DNA from: Mycobacterium palustre
GTDB taxonomy: Bacteria > Actinomycetota > Actinomycetes > Mycobacteriales > Mycobacteriaceae
DNA: 64,000 nucleotides
Assembly: GCF_002101785.1 (NCBI RefSeq)
Contig: NZ_LQPJ01000102.1
Coordinates: 1 to 64,000 of the forward strand
Direction: 5' to 3'
Of the stretch, positions 19,937 to 30,374 are shown in pieces. The position numbers and the translations under genes were made by a program. The notes under the pieces were generated by a model that did no database searches, was not told where the DNA came from, and saw nothing but the letters and a program-made list of their open reading frames with translations. Each line of letters starts with the position of its first letter. Position 1 is the stretch's first letter.

Positions 19937-22059
19937 CCGTGCCGGCGGCGCTCAACAGCGGCCCCCCGGTGTCCATCGGCGTCGGCAGCGAAACGGTGAC
20001 CCTCATCGAGGGTGGGACGTTCTGTTTGTCCGACCGTCGCGGAGACGTGCTGGTCGGGACCTCGCACGGATTGTTCTTCCGCGATGCGCGGGTGCTGTCG
20101 CGGTGGGAGCTGAGGGTGGACGGCCAGGTCGCCGAGTCTTTGACCGTCGAGTCGACCGAGGGGTTCGCGGCTCAGTTCATCCTGCGCAGGGCCCCGGCTC
20201 CGGGCCGCGCGGACAGCACGCTGCTGGTGGTCCGGGAGCGCCTGGTCGCCGACGGGCTGCGGGAGACGATCCGGCTGCACAACCTGGACAAAGAGAGCAC
20301 GGTGGTGTTCCTCGAACTGCACGCCGACGCCGACTTCGCCGACCTGTTCGCGGTGAAGGAGGGACGCGCGCCGGTGGCGGGCGCGGAGGCGACCGTGGTC
20401 GGCGGGGAGCTGATGCTGCGGGGGCGGGCCGACAATGTGCGTGGCCTGTCGGTGGCGGCCACCGGGGATCCGGTCGTGCTGCCCGGGTGCCTGAATTGGC
20501 GGGTGGTGGTGCCGGCGGGAGGGCAGTGGCAAACGGAAATCATGGTCCAGCCGACCTGGGCCAACCGCAAGATCCGAACCCGCTTCCCGCGTGGCGAGAA
20601 TGTGCAGAGCAGCGCGCCGGCCCGCAAGATCGAGACGTGGCGCTACACGTCCACGACGGTCGAGACCGACCACGTCGTTTTGGCGCGGGTGCTGCGCCAG
20701 ACCGAAAGCGACCTCGGCGCCCTGCTCATCCAGGACGAGGACGGGCGTAGCCGGCCGTACGTCGCGGCCGGGGCGCCGTGGTTCATGACCCTGTTCGGGC
20801 GGGACAGCCTGCTGACCGCGTGGATGGCTCTCCCGCTGGACGTGGGGCTGTCGCTCGGCACCCTGCAGCGGTTAGCGGCTGCGCAGGGGCGGTGCGTCGA
20901 CGCACTCACCGAAGAGGAGCCCGGTCGCATCATGCACGAGGTGAGGCGGGGCCCGGCCAGCGCCGATGTGTTGGGCGGCAGCGTCTACTACGGCACCGCC
21001 GACGCCACCCCGCTGTTCGTGATGCTGCTGGCGGAATGCTGGCGGTGGGGCGCCGACGAAGCCGCCGTCCGGTCATTGCTGCCCGCGGCCGACGCCGCGC
21101 TCGCCTGGGCGGAGCATTACGGCGACCGCGACGGCGACTCGTTCATCGAGTATCAGCGCGCCACCGACCGGGGCCTGATCAACCAGGGCTGGAAGGACAG
21201 CTTCAACGGCATCAACGACGCCGCCGGCCACGTCGCCGAACCGCCGATCGCGCTGTGCGAGGTGCAGGGCTATTTGTATGCGGCTTTGCTGGCACGGGCC
21301 GAACTCGCCGAAGCGCTGGGCGATGCGTCGCATGCGGAGCGGTTGCGCGAGCGCGCGCGCCGGTTGCAGACCCGATTCATTGAGGCGTTCTGGTTGCCCG
21401 AAAAAGGTTGGTATGCGGTCGCTTTGGACGGACACAAGCGCCCGGTCGACGCGTTGACGAGCAATATCGGCCACTGCCTGTGGACCGGTATCGCGACCGA
21501 CGAGCATGCCGCCGCCGTGGTGGAGCGGCTGGCGAGCGCCGAGATGGATTCCGGATTCGGGTTGCGCACGCTGGCCACGACCATGGGCGCATACAACCCC
21601 ATGAGCTACCACAACGGCTCGGTGTGGCCGCACGACACCGCGATCGCGGTGGCCGGCCTGTTGCGATACCGCCACGTCCCCGGGGCGGTGGCGTTGGCCG
21701 AGCGGCTGACGTCCGGCCTGCTCGACGGGGCAGCGGCATTCGGCGGGCGCCTCCCCGAGCTGTTCTGCGGGTTCCCCCGTTCGCAGTTCGCGTCCCCGGT
21801 GCCCTACCCCACGTCGTGCTCGCCCCAGGCGTGGGCCAGCGCCGCGCCGCTGCTGCTGCTGCGGTCATTTTTGGGGCTCGACCCGCACGTGCCGCACCGC
21901 ACCCTGTCGCTGTCGCCGCGTTTGCCCGGGGAGTGGGGCAGGGTCGCGCTGACCAACCTGCGGCTGGGCAATGCGACCGTTCAGATCGAGGCCGAGGGGG
22001 AGAAGGTCGACATTCACGGCGTGGGCGACGATTGGCAGCTGGTGACGCCTTCGGGCTGA
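19933..22059 (+). CDS. glycogen-debranching-like amylo-alpha-1,6-glucosidase
   Basis: A 708-residue cytosolic glycan hydrolase. It has an N-terminal beta-sandwich glycogen-debranching domain (GGTFCLSDRRGDVLVGTSHG through ~residue 210) and a C-terminal (alpha/alpha)6 barrel. The barrel carries TLFGRDSLLTAWMALPLD, NQGWKDSFNGI, HCLWTGIA and SYHNGSVWPHDTAI, the last including the region of the catalytic acids in related families. GTG start, overlapping the glycosyltransferase stop. The pair may synthesise and trim an alpha-glucan or a compatible-solute glycoside under heat stress. That role is inferred from the operon and CIRCE only. Confidence 0.87.
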   Translation: MTVPAALNSGPPVSIGVGSETVTLIEGGTFCLSDRRGDVLVGTSHGLFFRDARVLSRWELRVDGQVAESLTVESTEGFAAQFILRRAPAPGRADSTLLVVRERLVADGLRETIRLHNLDKESTVVFLELHADADFADLFAVKEGRAPVAGAEATVVGGELMLRGRADNVRGLSVAATGDPVVLPGCLNWRVVVPAGGQWQTEIMVQPTWANRKIRTRFPRGENVQSSAPARKIETWRYTSTTVETDHVVLARVLRQTESDLGALLIQDEDGRSRPYVAAGAPWFMTLFGRDSLLTAWMALPLDVGLSLGTLQRLAAAQGRCVDALTEEEPGRIMHEVRRGPASADVLGGSVYYGTADATPLFVMLLAECWRWGADEAAVRSLLPAADAALAWAEHYGDRDGDSFIEYQRATDRGLINQGWKDSFNGINDAAGHVAEPPIALCEVQGYLYAALLARAELAEALGDASHAERLRERARRLQTRFIEAFWLPEKGWYAVALDGHKRPVDALTSNIGHCLWTGIATDEHAAAVVERLASAEMDSGFGLRTLATTMGAYNPMSYHNGSVWPHDTAIAVAGLLRYRHVPGAVALAERLTSGLLDGAAAFGGRLPELFCGFPRSQFASPVPYPTSCSPQAWASAAPLLLLRSFLGLDPHVPHRTLSLSPRLPGEWGRVALTNLRLGNATVQIEAEGEKVDIHGVGDDWQLVTPSG

Positions 22060-22064
22060 CATTC

Positions 22065-22238
22065 TCAATCGCCACCCCGGTTGCCGGCGGTGTTGCGGAT
22101 CGGGCGCAACGACCGGGGGCCGTGGCCATACGGGTCGGCCGTCCGGTCAGTTTCAGCACCCGCTCGGCGCCTCGACACCGGCAGGCCTCGGCCGTAAGCC
22201 GCCGCCGGCGGCCGCGGCGCCATCGGCGTGTCGTTCAT
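22065..22238 (-). CDS. possible 57-residue ORF coupled to accD3
   Basis: An ATG overlapping the accD3 stop (ATGA at 22235-22238) opens a 57-codon frame reading [18 protein letters not shown] and ending NTAGNRGGD. It is Arg/Pro/Gly rich and without recognisable homology. The coupling geometry is typical of real mycobacterial operons, but composition alone could produce such a frame in GC-rich DNA. It fills most of the 175-bp gap between accD3 and the convergent debranching gene. Confidence 0.3.
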   Translation of the reverse strand: MNDTPMAPRPPAAAYGRGLPVSRRRAGAETDRTADPYGHGPRSLRPIRNTAGNRGGD

Positions 22239-23725
22239 GTGTCGCGAGCAGAAGGGGGCAGCCCGATGCGCCGGTAGCGCCGCAACCGTGCGGCCATCCG
22301 TTCGGCGTCCGGTATTCCGCGCAGGGCGTGCACCTCGGCGGCGATGGCGCGCGAGAGTCGTTGGGAGAACTCCGCCGGTTCGTCGGCGGCGTCGGAGTGC
22401 TCCGGCACGATGGCGTCGACGATTCCGGATGCCAGCAGATCGGCCGATCGGATGCCTTGGGCCGCAGCGAGTTCGGGGGCGTGCGCGGTGTCGCGGAACA
22501 CGATGGCGCTGGCACCCTCCGGCGGCAGCGGCGCCAGCCAGCCGTGCAGCGCGGCCAGCACCCGATCGGCGGGGACCATCGCCAGCGCCGGCCCGCCGCT
22601 GCCCTGGCCCAGCAGCACCGACACCGTCGGCGTGTCCAGCGTGACGAGCTCGGCCAGGCACTGGGCGATCTGGCCGGCCAGGCCGCCCTGCTCGGCCTCG
22701 GCCGACAACGCCGGCCCGGCGGCGTCGATCAGCAACACCAGCGGCAGGCGCAGCTCGGCCGCGAGCGCCATGCCGCGCCGCGCCTCGCGCAGTGCCGCCG
22801 GCCCGACGAGACCGCCGGTGATGCGTTGCTGGCCCAGCACCACCGCGGGCTGACCGTCGAAGCGGGCCAGCGCCAGCAGCGTCGTCGCCGCCTCGCCCCG
22901 ACCGGTGCCCGACAACAGCACCCGGTCGGTGGCGCCGTGCCGCAGCAGATAGCCGACGCCCGGCCGATCCGGTCGCCGTGACGACACGACCGAGTCCCAC
23001 GCCCGCACATCGGGCGTCGGCTCGGGTCGGCCGGGGCCCTGAGGCGGCCCGGGCGGGTCGGCGATCACCGTCAGCGCGCGATCGACCGTGCGGCGCAGCT
23101 CGTCGAGCGCGACGACGCCGTCGATCACCCCGTGGCGCTGCAGGTTTTCCGCGGTCTGGATGCCGGGCGGGAACGGTTCGCCGTAGAGCAGCTCGTACAC
23201 CCGAGGCCCGAGGAACCCGATCAGGGCGCCCGGCTCGGCCACGGTGATGTGGCCCAGCGAGCCCCACGAGGCGAACACCCCGCCGGTCGTCGGGTGGCGC
23301 AAGTAGACCAGGTACGGCAGGTGTGCCCGCTTGTGAAGCTGGACGGCGGCGGCGATCTTGACCATCTGCAGGAACGCGACCGTGCCCTCCTGCATGCGGG
23401 TGCCGCCGGAGCTCGGCGAGGCCAGCAGCGGCAGCCGCTCGGCGGTCGCGCGTTCCACCGCGGCGGTGATTCGTTCGGCCGCGGCCACCCCGATCGAGCC
23501 GCCCAGGAAGCCGAACTCGCAGACGACCACGGCCACCCGGCGCCCGAAAACGCGTCCCTCGCCGGTGATTACCGCTTCGTCCAGCCCGGTGGCGGCGCGG
23601 GCGTCGGCCAGCTCCCGCGCGTAGGAATCCGACACCGGCAGCGCCAGCGGATCGCTGTCCCAGCTGACGAAGGATCCCTCGTCGAGCACCGCGTCCTGCA
23701 GCTGTTCAGTGGTGATACGAGTCAC
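22235..23725 (-). CDS. accD3: acyl-CoA carboxylase carboxyltransferase AccD3
   Basis: A biotin-dependent carboxyltransferase family protein of 496 residues; the exact acyl-CoA is not established. Two crotonase-like halves are visible: a beta-type half with [17 protein letters not shown] (oxyanion/CoA site) and [13 protein letters not shown], and an alpha-type half with [13 protein letters not shown] and a second pocket ([18 protein letters not shown]). GTG start. It diverges from echA6, only 27 bp between the starts, with the AT-rich palindrome CTATATATGG in the gap. Order and length match M. tuberculosis Rv0904c. Confidence 0.92.
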   Translation of the reverse strand: MTRITTEQLQDAVLDEGSFVSWDSDPLALPVSDSYARELADARAATGLDEAVITGEGRVFGRRVAVVVCEFGFLGGSIGVAAAERITAAVERATAERLPLLASPSSGGTRMQEGTVAFLQMVKIAAAVQLHKRAHLPYLVYLRHPTTGGVFASWGSLGHITVAEPGALIGFLGPRVYELLYGEPFPPGIQTAENLQRHGVIDGVVALDELRRTVDRALTVIADPPGPPQGPGRPEPTPDVRAWDSVVSSRRPDRPGVGYLLRHGATDRVLLSGTGRGEAATTLLALARFDGQPAVVLGQQRITGGLVGPAALREARRGMALAAELRLPLVLLIDAAGPALSAEAEQGGLAGQIAQCLAELVTLDTPTVSVLLGQGSGGPALAMVPADRVLAALHGWLAPLPPEGASAIVFRDTAHAPELAAAQGIRSADLLASGIVDAIVPEHSDAADEPAEFSQRLSRAIAAEVHALRGIPDAERMAARLRRYRRIGLPPSARDT

Positions 23726-23752
23726 GCGATGAGGCTATATATGGTGGGTTTC

Positions 23753-24487
23753 ATGATCGGTGTCACCCAGGCTGAAGCCGTCATGACCATCGAGCTGCAG
23801 CGCCCGGAGCGCCGCAACGCGCTCAACTCCCAGCTCGTCGACGAGCTGCGGGAGGCCATCGCCAAGGCCGGCGACGACGGGTCGACGCGCGTGATCGTGC
23901 TGACCGGTCAGGGGACCGTGTTCTGCGCGGGCGCGGACCTGAGCGGTGACGCGTTCGCCGCCGACTATCCCGACCGGCTCATCGAGCTGCACAAGGTCAT
24001 GGACGCAGCGCCCATCCCGGTGATCGGTGCCATCAACGGCCCCGCCATCGGCGCCGGCCTGCAGCTGGCCATGCAATGCGACCTGCGGGTCGCCGCCCCG
24101 GACGCGTTCTTCCAGTTTCCGACGTCGAAATACGGCTTGGCCCTTGATAACTGGAGCATCCGTCGGCTGTCCTCGCTGGTCGGCCACGGCCGGGCCCGGG
24201 CCATGCTGCTGACCGCGGAGAAGCTGAGCGCCGACGCGGCGCTGCAGACCGGAATGGCCAACCGCATCGGCACGCTGGCCGACGCCCAGGCCTGGGCCGC
24301 GGAGGTCGCCGGCCTGGCGCCGCTGGCGATCCAACACGCCAAGCGGGTGCTCAACGACGACGGCGCCATCGAAGAGGCCTGGCCGGTGCACAAGGAGCTG
24401 TTCGACAAGGCCTGGGCCAGCCAGGACGTCATCGAAGCGCAAATCGCCCGCATCGAGAAGCGGCCGCCGAGGTTCCAGGGGGCCTGA
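23753..24487 (+). CDS. echA6: EchA6, crotonase-fold acyl-CoA binding protein
   Basis: A 244-residue enoyl-CoA-hydratase-fold protein. In M. tuberculosis EchA6 lacks hydratase activity, binds long-chain acyl-CoA and delivers it to FAS-II for mycolic acid synthesis. Crotonase landmarks are [31 protein letters not shown] and [23 protein letters not shown] at 23753 ([10 protein letters not shown]) is chosen by family alignment; an in-frame ATG lies 12 bases upstream at 23741. The transcript leader must be very short because accD3 starts 27 bp away on the other strand. Confidence 0.95.
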   Translation: MIGVTQAEAVMTIELQRPERRNALNSQLVDELREAIAKAGDDGSTRVIVLTGQGTVFCAGADLSGDAFAADYPDRLIELHKVMDAAPIPVIGAINGPAIGAGLQLAMQCDLRVAAPDAFFQFPTSKYGLALDNWSIRRLSSLVGHGRARAMLLTAEKLSADAALQTGMANRIGTLADAQAWAAEVAGLAPLAIQHAKRVLNDDGAIEEAWPVHKELFDKAWASQDVIEAQIARIEKRPPRFQGA

Positions 24488-24492
24488 GGGTC

Positions 24493-25611
24493 ATGCTGCG
24501 CGGGGCGCTGCGACTGGCCGCCGGGACGGCCTCGCTCACCGCGGGCGGCTGGTTGGTGCGCGCGCTGCACGGAGCGCCGGCCGCCCTGGGCGCGTCGCCC
24601 GCGTCGATCCGCGCGGTGGTCCAGGGATCGCCGCACTACTCCGACGGCGCGTTCGTCAACCTCGAGCCCGCCTCGGTCTACAAGATGGACCGCGAGCAAC
24701 TGCGGCTCATCCTGTGGGAATTAGCGGGCAATCGCGGCGGCAGCCGGCCCTCGGGGCCGATCCCGTTGGCCGCGCCGCAAATCTTCGACGTCGATCCGGG
24801 CCGGCTCGCCGTCAGTTGGTTCGGCCATTCGACGGCGCTGCTGGAGATCGACGGTTATCGCGTGCTCACCGATCCGGTGTGGAGCGACCGGTGCTCGCCG
24901 TCGGATGTCGTCGGGCCGCAGCGGCTGCATCCGCCGCCGTTGCAGCTGGAGGGGCTGCCCGCCGTCGATGCCGTGGTGATCAGTCACGACCACTACGACC
25001 ACCTCGACATCGACACCGTGATGGCGCTGGCCGTCACCCAGCGGGCGCCGTTCTTTGTGCCGCTGGGTGTCGGTGCCCACTTGCGCGCGTGGGGGATTCC
25101 CGAGCAGCGCATCATCGAGCTGGACTGGCATCAGGGCGCAAAGCTCGACCAGCTGACCGTGGTTTGCGTTCCGGCACGCCACTTTTCGGGCCGCTTCCTG
25201 GACCGCAACAACACGCTGTGGGCGTCGTGGGCGTTCGTCGGTCCCCGCAATCGCGCGTACTTCGGCGGCGACACCGGCTACACCAAGAGCTTTTCAAAGA
25301 TCGGCGACGACCACGGGCCCTTCGACCTGACGCTGTTGCCCATCGGCGCCTACAACACGGCGTGGCCGGATGTCCACATGAACCCCGAGGAGGCGGTTCG
25401 GGCACATCTGGACGTCACCGACTCGGGCTCGGGCTTGCTGGTGCCGATCCACTGGGGCACCTTCCGGCTGGCGCCCCATCCGTGGGCAGAACCGGTGGAA
25501 CGCCTGCTATCGGCGGCCGAGCCCGCGGGAGTCGACGTGGCCGTACCTATGCCCGGTCAGCGCATCGATCCCGCCGCGCCGCGCCGATTCAATCCGTGGT
25601 GGCGGTTGTGA
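24493..25611 (+). CDS. metallo-beta-lactamase-fold hydrolase, Rv0906 homologue
   Basis: A 372-residue NAPE-PLD/UlaG-like metallo-beta-lactamase-fold protein. A hydrophobic N-terminal segment (ALRLAAGTASLTAGGWLV) may be a signal or membrane anchor. Metal motifs are HDHYDHLD (~residues 166-173), VPARHFSGR, FGGDTGYTKSF and VPIHWGTFRLAPH. The substrate is unknown, though related enzymes cleave phospholipid-type phosphodiesters. It follows echA6 by 5 bases and is probably co-transcribed. Its 3' end overlaps the convergent methyltransferase-like gene by 23 bases. Confidence 0.9.
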   Translation: MLRGALRLAAGTASLTAGGWLVRALHGAPAALGASPASIRAVVQGSPHYSDGAFVNLEPASVYKMDREQLRLILWELAGNRGGSRPSGPIPLAAPQIFDVDPGRLAVSWFGHSTALLEIDGYRVLTDPVWSDRCSPSDVVGPQRLHPPPLQLEGLPAVDAVVISHDHYDHLDIDTVMALAVTQRAPFFVPLGVGAHLRAWGIPEQRIIELDWHQGAKLDQLTVVCVPARHFSGRFLDRNNTLWASWAFVGPRNRAYFGGDTGYTKSFSKIGDDHGPFDLTLLPIGAYNTAWPDVHMNPEEAVRAHLDVTDSGSGLLVPIHWGTFRLAPHPWAEPVERLLSAAEPAGVDVAVPMPGQRIDPAAPRRFNPWWRL

Positions 25612-26239
25612 ATTCTCGTCGCGTGTACACCGACACGCGGTCGCGCTGACCCCACCACCGCACCGGCCGGCGGGAGTCGACTTCGGCCCATTGGGTCTCG
25701 AGTATCGAATGCATGCGATCGTCGCCGGTGCCTCCGCCGCGGCCCTCGCCGACAAAGATGACCCGTTTCCCTTTGTAGGCCAACAATGTTCGGGCGCCCA
25801 CGTCCCGGCCGTGCGGCGGCCACGAGAGCAACAGCGTCCGGTCGGGATGCAGCGCGGCCGCTTCGGCGCAGTCCTTCGCGCGGATTTCGACATAGACGTC
25901 GTCGCCGTGCCACCCGTTGGTGGTCAGCGCCGTACCGGGGTTGAGGTCGTAGCACACGACGTCCACGCCGAGCTGGCCGAGCAGGTAGGCCCAGTACCCG
26001 GTGCCCGCGATCGGATCGACCAGGCCGCCGTGCGCGTGCCCGGCCACAAACGCCACGGTGTCGGGGTCCGGAATGGTCCAGCAATACTTCCTGACCAGCA
26101 ACTGCCGATTCGGTGTCCGGGCCATGCTCTCTTCCACGGACCGGTCCAGCCGGAACTCGCCGACCACGGGATTGCCGCGGAAACTGTCGGGCTCCACGCA
26201 ATCCTTGACCGCATCCCAAAAAGGATTGTCGATGGTCAT
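25589..26239 (-). CDS. methyltransferase-like protein (Rossmann-fold, family not resolved)
   Basis: A 216-residue protein with a class-I-methyltransferase-like core. It has LVDPIAGTGYWAYLLGQLGV (glycine loop, residues ~73-92), VVCYDLNPG (end of strand 2), and a TLLLSWPPHGRDVG segment where catalytic NPPY-type motifs sit in N-methyltransferases. Enzyme activity is not proven by these features. ATG at 26239; the frame runs unbroken far upstream over Rv0907, but that part is antisense shadow. It overlaps the end of the Rv0906 homologue by 23 bases and is absent between Rv0906 and Rv0907 in M. tuberculosis. Confidence 0.75.
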   Translation of the reverse strand: MTIDNPFWDAVKDCVEPDSFRGNPVVGEFRLDRSVEESMARTPNRQLLVRKYCWTIPDPDTVAFVAGHAHGGLVDPIAGTGYWAYLLGQLGVDVVCYDLNPGTALTTNGWHGDDVYVEIRAKDCAEAAALHPDRTLLLSWPPHGRDVGARTLLAYKGKRVIFVGEGRGGGTGDDRMHSILETQWAEVDSRRPVRWWGQRDRVSVYTRREFTTATTD

Positions 26240-26353
26240 GTGCCATACACCCTCGTCAGCCGTCCCCCAGTTTTGACTGTGACGCCATCTGATGTCGATC
26301 GGAAGTCTTGGACGTAAATCGATTGTTATCCCGGGCGCGCATCGTCGTCGCGC

Positions 26354-26359
26354 TAAAGT
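26354..26359 (+). promoter_or_regulatory. putative leaderless -10 element of the Rv0907 homologue
   Basis: TAAAGT fits TANNNT, and the ATG at 26366 begins exactly 7 bases after it. No Shine-Dalgarno is visible, so the message is probably leaderless. Confidence 0.45.
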
Positions 26360-26365
26360 GCGGCC

Positions 26366-27940
26366 ATGACGAGGCGCGCGGCGACCATCGCAGTCGTGGC
26401 TTTGCTCGCGTTGGCGGCATGCGCGCCGGCCCCACCGATGTCCGGTCCGCCGCCGGCCGGCGCACCGCCCAACGAGGCGTCGGGCCTGACGATCCCCGCC
26501 GGTCGCATCGACGAGGCCATCGCCAAGGTCGACGGGCTGGTCACCGACTTGATGAAGTCCACCGGCGTTCCGGGAATGGCCGTCGCCATCGTTCACGGCG
26601 GAAAGACAGTGTATGCCAAGGGGTTTGGCGTCAAGGATGCCAGCAAAGGCGGCGGACAGGACAACAAGGTCGACGCCGACACGGTGTTCCAGCTGGCGTC
26701 GGTGTCCAAATCGGTCGGCGCGACGGTGGTAGCGCACGAAGTCAGCCAGAACGTCATCAACTGGGACGCACCCGTGGTGTCCAAGCTGCCCTGGTTTGCG
26801 CTGAGCGATCCCTATGTCACCGGCCACGTCACCATCGCGGACCTGTATTCGCACCGGTCCGGGCTTCCCGACCACGCCGGTGACAAGCTGGAGGATCTGG
26901 GCTACGACCGCCGCCAGACGCTCGAACGGCTGAAGTACCTGCCGCTGGCGTCCTTCCGAAACAGCTACGCCTACACCAACTTCGGGGTGACCGCCGCTGC
27001 CGAAGCGGTCGCGGCGGCCGCGGGCAAGCCGTGGGAGGACCTGTCCGACGAGGTGTTGTACCGCCCGCTGGGGATGGCGGCCACGAGTTCGCGCTTCGCC
27101 GACTTCATCGCCCGGCCCGACCACGCCGTCAACCACGTCAAGGTGGGGGATAGGTGGGAGCTGCGCTTTCAGCGCGATCCGGATCCGCAGACACCCGCGG
27201 GTGGGGTGAGTTCGTCGGTCAACGACATGGCGCGCTGGCTGATCATGCTGCTGGCCAACGGGACCTACCACGGACAGCGCATCGCGTCGCCGGAAGCGCT
27301 GCTGCCCGCGACCACCGCTCAGGTCGTCTCGGTCCCCGCGACGACACCCAAGGCGCGTTCCGGCTTTTACGGTTACGGTTTCAACGTCTCGGTGACCTCC
27401 TCGGGACGCACCGAGTACAGCCATTCGGGGGCCTTCGCGTTGGGTGCGGCGACGAACTTCGTGGTGATGCCGTCGGAGGACGTCGGCATCGTCGCACTGA
27501 CCAACGCCGCACCCATCGGCGTGCCGGAGACGCTGACCGCCGAATTCATCGATCTCGTGCAGTACGGCCAGATCCGGGAAAACTGGGCGGACCTCTATAA
27601 GCAGGCGATCGGCTGGATGAACAACCCGGAGGGGTCGCTGGTCGGCAAGCAGCCCCCGCCCAGCCCCGCACCGGCCCGGGCGCTCAGCGACTACGCCGGC
27701 GTGTATGCCAACGACTACTGGGGACCGGCCGTCGTCGCCGAACGCGACGGCGCGCTGCAGCTGTCGCTCGGACCGAAGAACCGCACCTTCACCTTGGCGC
27801 ACTGGGACGGTGACACCTTCACGTTCCCGGTGACGGACGAAAACGCCCCGCCGGGAACGCTTTCCAAAGCTAGCTTCGACGCCGACACGCTGAACCTCGA
27901 GTACTTCGACACCGAAAAGCTCGGGACATTCAGGCGATGA
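26366..27940 (+). CDS. serine beta-lactamase-like lipoprotein, Rv0907 homologue
   Basis: A 524-residue secreted lipoprotein of the beta-lactamase/DD-peptidase-like serine hydrolase family; the substrate is unknown. The lipoprotein signal is [15 protein letters not shown], with Cys at residue ~19. Active-site motifs are SVSKSVG (Ser-x-x-Lys), YAYTNFGV (Tyr-x-Asn) and [11 protein letters not shown] (His-Ser-Gly in place of Lys-Thr-Gly). A C-terminal lipocalin-like domain ([19 protein letters not shown]) follows. Its stop overlaps the ctpE start in ATGA, so the two are translationally coupled. Confidence 0.9.
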   Translation: MTRRAATIAVVALLALAACAPAPPMSGPPPAGAPPNEASGLTIPAGRIDEAIAKVDGLVTDLMKSTGVPGMAVAIVHGGKTVYAKGFGVKDASKGGGQDNKVDADTVFQLASVSKSVGATVVAHEVSQNVINWDAPVVSKLPWFALSDPYVTGHVTIADLYSHRSGLPDHAGDKLEDLGYDRRQTLERLKYLPLASFRNSYAYTNFGVTAAAEAVAAAAGKPWEDLSDEVLYRPLGMAATSSRFADFIARPDHAVNHVKVGDRWELRFQRDPDPQTPAGGVSSSVNDMARWLIMLLANGTYHGQRIASPEALLPATTAQVVSVPATTPKARSGFYGYGFNVSVTSSGRTEYSHSGAFALGAATNFVVMPSEDVGIVALTNAAPIGVPETLTAEFIDLVQYGQIRENWADLYKQAIGWMNNPEGSLVGKQPPPSPAPARALSDYAGVYANDYWGPAVVAERDGALQLSLGPKNRTFTLAHWDGDTFTFPVTDENAPPGTLSKASFDADTLNLEYFDTEKLGTFRR

Positions 27941-30339
27941 CCCTCGCCAACACGACGGGACTCACCGACGCCGAGGTGGCACAGCGGCTGGCCGACGGCG
28001 AGGGCAACGCCGTCCCGGAACGCGCTACCCGCAGCATCGCCGCGATCGTGCGGGCCAACGTCTTCACCCGCATCAACGCGATCCTGGGCGTGCTGCTGGC
28101 GATCGTGCTGGCGACGGGCTCGGTGATCAACGGGCTCTTCGGCCTGCTCATCGTCGCCAACAGCGTCATCGGCATGGTCCAGGAGATCCGAGCCAAGCAG
28201 ACGCTGGACAGACTGGCGATCATCGGGCAGGCGAAACCTATGGTGCGCAGGCAATCCGGAACCCGCGCCGTAGCGCCGAGCGAGGTGGTGCTCGACGACA
28301 TCATCGAGCTCGGCCCGGGCGACCAGGTGGTGGTCGACGGTCAGATCGTCGAGCAAGAGAACCTCGAGATCGACGAATCGCTGCTGACCGGTGAGGCGGA
28401 CCCCGTCGCCAAGGCCCCCGGCGACACGGTGATGTCGGGGAGCTTCGTGGTCGCCGGTATCGGCGCCTACCGCGCCACCCGCGTCGGCCGACAGGCCTAC
28501 GCCGCCAAGCTGGCGGAGGAGGCCAGCAAGTTCACCCTGGTGAAATCCGAACTGCGCAACGGCATTAACCGGATCCTGCAGCTGGTCACGTACCTATTGG
28601 TGCCCGCCGGCCTGCTAACCATCTACACCCAGTTCTTCGCCACCCACGCGGGGTGGCGGCAGGCCGTCCTGCGGACGGTCGGCGCGCTGGTGCCCATGGT
28701 GCCCGAAGGGCTCGTCCTGCTGACGTCGGTCGCGTTCGCGGTCGGGGTCGTGAGGCTGGGGCGACGCCAATGCCTCGTGCAGGAACTGCCCGCCATCGAG
28801 GGGCTGGCCCGCGTCGACGTGGTGTGCGCCGACAAGACCGGCACCCTGACCGAAAGCGGGATGCGGGTTTCAGACGTCGAGCAACTGGCCACGCCGTCCG
28901 AGAACGTGGGCGACGTGCTGGCCGCGCTGGCCGCCGCCGACCCGCGACCCAATGCCAGCATGCGGGCGATCGCCGAAAGATACTACCGGGCGCCGGGCTG
29001 GATTGCCACCGCCACAGCGCCTTTCAAGTCCGCCACCAAGTGGAGCGGGATGTCCTTCGGCGACCACGGCGACTGGGTGATCGGCGCGCCCGACGTGCTG
29101 CTCGAGCCGGGTTCGGCCGCGGCGGAGCGGGCCGAGCGGGTCGGGGCCGAGGGGTTGCGGGTGCTGCTGTTGGGCGCGGCGGAGGTGGTCGTGGATCACC
29201 CGCGAGCGCCGGGCCGGGTCTCGCCGGTCGCTCTCGTGGTGCTCGAGCAGAGGGTACGGCCCGACGCCCGGGAGACGCTGGAGTACTTTGCGGCGCAGGG
29301 TGTTTCGGTCAAGGTGGTTTCCGGCGACAACGCGGTGTCGGTGGCGGCGGTGGCCGGCAAGCTGGGCTTGCGCGGCGACACGATGGACGCGCGGCGACTC
29401 CCGTCCGAGGCGGCCGACCTGGCCGACGCGCTGGACTCCCACACCACCTTTGGCCGGGTGCGGCCCGACCAGAAGCGCGCCATCGTGCACGCCCTGCAGT
29501 CGCACGGGCACGCCGTGGCGATGACGGGCGACGGCGTCAACGACGTGCTTGCCCTCAAGGATGCCGACATCGGCGTCGCGATGGGCGCGGGCAGCCCCGC
29601 GTCGCGCGCGGTGGCCGACATCGTCTTGCTCGACAACAGGTTCGCCACCTTGCCCTATGTCGTCGGAGAGGGCCGACGAGTGATCGGCAACATCGAACGC
29701 GTCGCCAACCTGTTCTTGACCAAGACCGTCTACTCGGTGCTGCTGGCGCTGTTCGTCGGCATCGAATGCCTGTTAGCCAGGCCGCTTAAGGCCGACCCCT
29801 TGCTCTATCCGTTCCAGCCGATCCACGTCACCATCGCGGCGTGGTTCACCATCGGGATCCCGTCGTTCATCTTGTCGCTGGCGCCCAACAACGAACGTGC
29901 CCAGCCCGGCTTTGTGCGCCGGGTGCTGACGTCCGCGCTGCCGTCCGGGTTGATCGTCGGCGTCGCCACGTTCGTCTCCTATCTGCTGGCCTACCGCGGC
30001 CGCCACGCGACCTTCCAGCAGCAGGACCAGGCGTCGACGCCGGCGCTGATCACATTGCTGGTGAGTGCGCTGTGGGTGCTGGCGGTGGCGGCGCGGCCCT
30101 ACCAGTGGTGGCGGGTGGCGCTGGTGCTCTCCTCGGCCCTGGCCTACCTGGTGATTTTCAGCATCCCGCTGGCCCGCGAGAAGTTCCTGCTCGACCCGTC
30201 GGACGTGGCGGTGACGTCGACCGCGCTCGGCGTCGGGGTGCTCGGCGCCGCGGCGATCGAGGCGTCATGGTGGGTCAGGGCCCGGATGCTGGGGGTGCGG
30301 CCGCGCCTGTGGCGCGAGCCGGTGCCGGCCGCCAAGTAG
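27937..30339 (+). CDS. ctpE: P-type ATPase CtpE (Ca2+ uptake)
   Basis: An 800-residue membrane cation pump. CtpE of mycobacteria is a Ca2+ importer in the P-type ATPase superfamily. It shows the actuator motif [11 protein letters not shown], the phosphorylation site [13 protein letters not shown] and the hinge [22 protein letters not shown]. At least eight hydrophobic helices are visible, including VNGLFGLL-type helices at ~45-85 and a C-terminal cluster from ~590. The TM4 motif is [17 protein letters not shown] overlaps the upstream stop. The gene is in its usual order before Rv0909/Rv0910. Confidence 0.94.
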   Translation: MTLANTTGLTDAEVAQRLADGEGNAVPERATRSIAAIVRANVFTRINAILGVLLAIVLATGSVINGLFGLLIVANSVIGMVQEIRAKQTLDRLAIIGQAKPMVRRQSGTRAVAPSEVVLDDIIELGPGDQVVVDGQIVEQENLEIDESLLTGEADPVAKAPGDTVMSGSFVVAGIGAYRATRVGRQAYAAKLAEEASKFTLVKSELRNGINRILQLVTYLLVPAGLLTIYTQFFATHAGWRQAVLRTVGALVPMVPEGLVLLTSVAFAVGVVRLGRRQCLVQELPAIEGLARVDVVCADKTGTLTESGMRVSDVEQLATPSENVGDVLAALAAADPRPNASMRAIAERYYRAPGWIATATAPFKSATKWSGMSFGDHGDWVIGAPDVLLEPGSAAAERAERVGAEGLRVLLLGAAEVVVDHPRAPGRVSPVALVVLEQRVRPDARETLEYFAAQGVSVKVVSGDNAVSVAAVAGKLGLRGDTMDARRLPSEAADLADALDSHTTFGRVRPDQKRAIVHALQSHGHAVAMTGDGVNDVLALKDADIGVAMGAGSPASRAVADIVLLDNRFATLPYVVGEGRRVIGNIERVANLFLTKTVYSVLLALFVGIECLLARPLKADPLLYPFQPIHVTIAAWFTIGIPSFILSLAPNNERAQPGFVRRVLTSALPSGLIVGVATFVSYLLAYRGRHATFQQQDQASTPALITLLVSALWVLAVAARPYQWWRVALVLSSALAYLVIFSIPLAREKFLLDPSDVAVTSTALGVGVLGAAAIEASWWVRARMLGVRPRLWREPVPAAK

Positions 30340-30374
30340 GATTTGCGGGGGTCCTCGGGGAAGGAATGGCAAAC

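Noticed and set aside
23736..23742. TATATAT as a shared bidirectional -10 for accD3 and echA6
   Set aside because: AT-rich palindrome in the 27-bp gap is suggestive, but neither strand gives a proper TANNNT at the right spacing.
25589..27802. 737-codon minus-strand frame covering the methyltransferase-like gene and running antisense to the Rv0907 homologue
   Set aside because: Only the first 216 residues from ATG 26239 look like protein; the rest is an unbroken GC-rich shadow of Rv0907.
30366..30374. ATG at 30366 as the antitoxin start
   Set aside because: The ATG 9 bases downstream matches the family N-terminus and has better ribosome-binding-site spacing.
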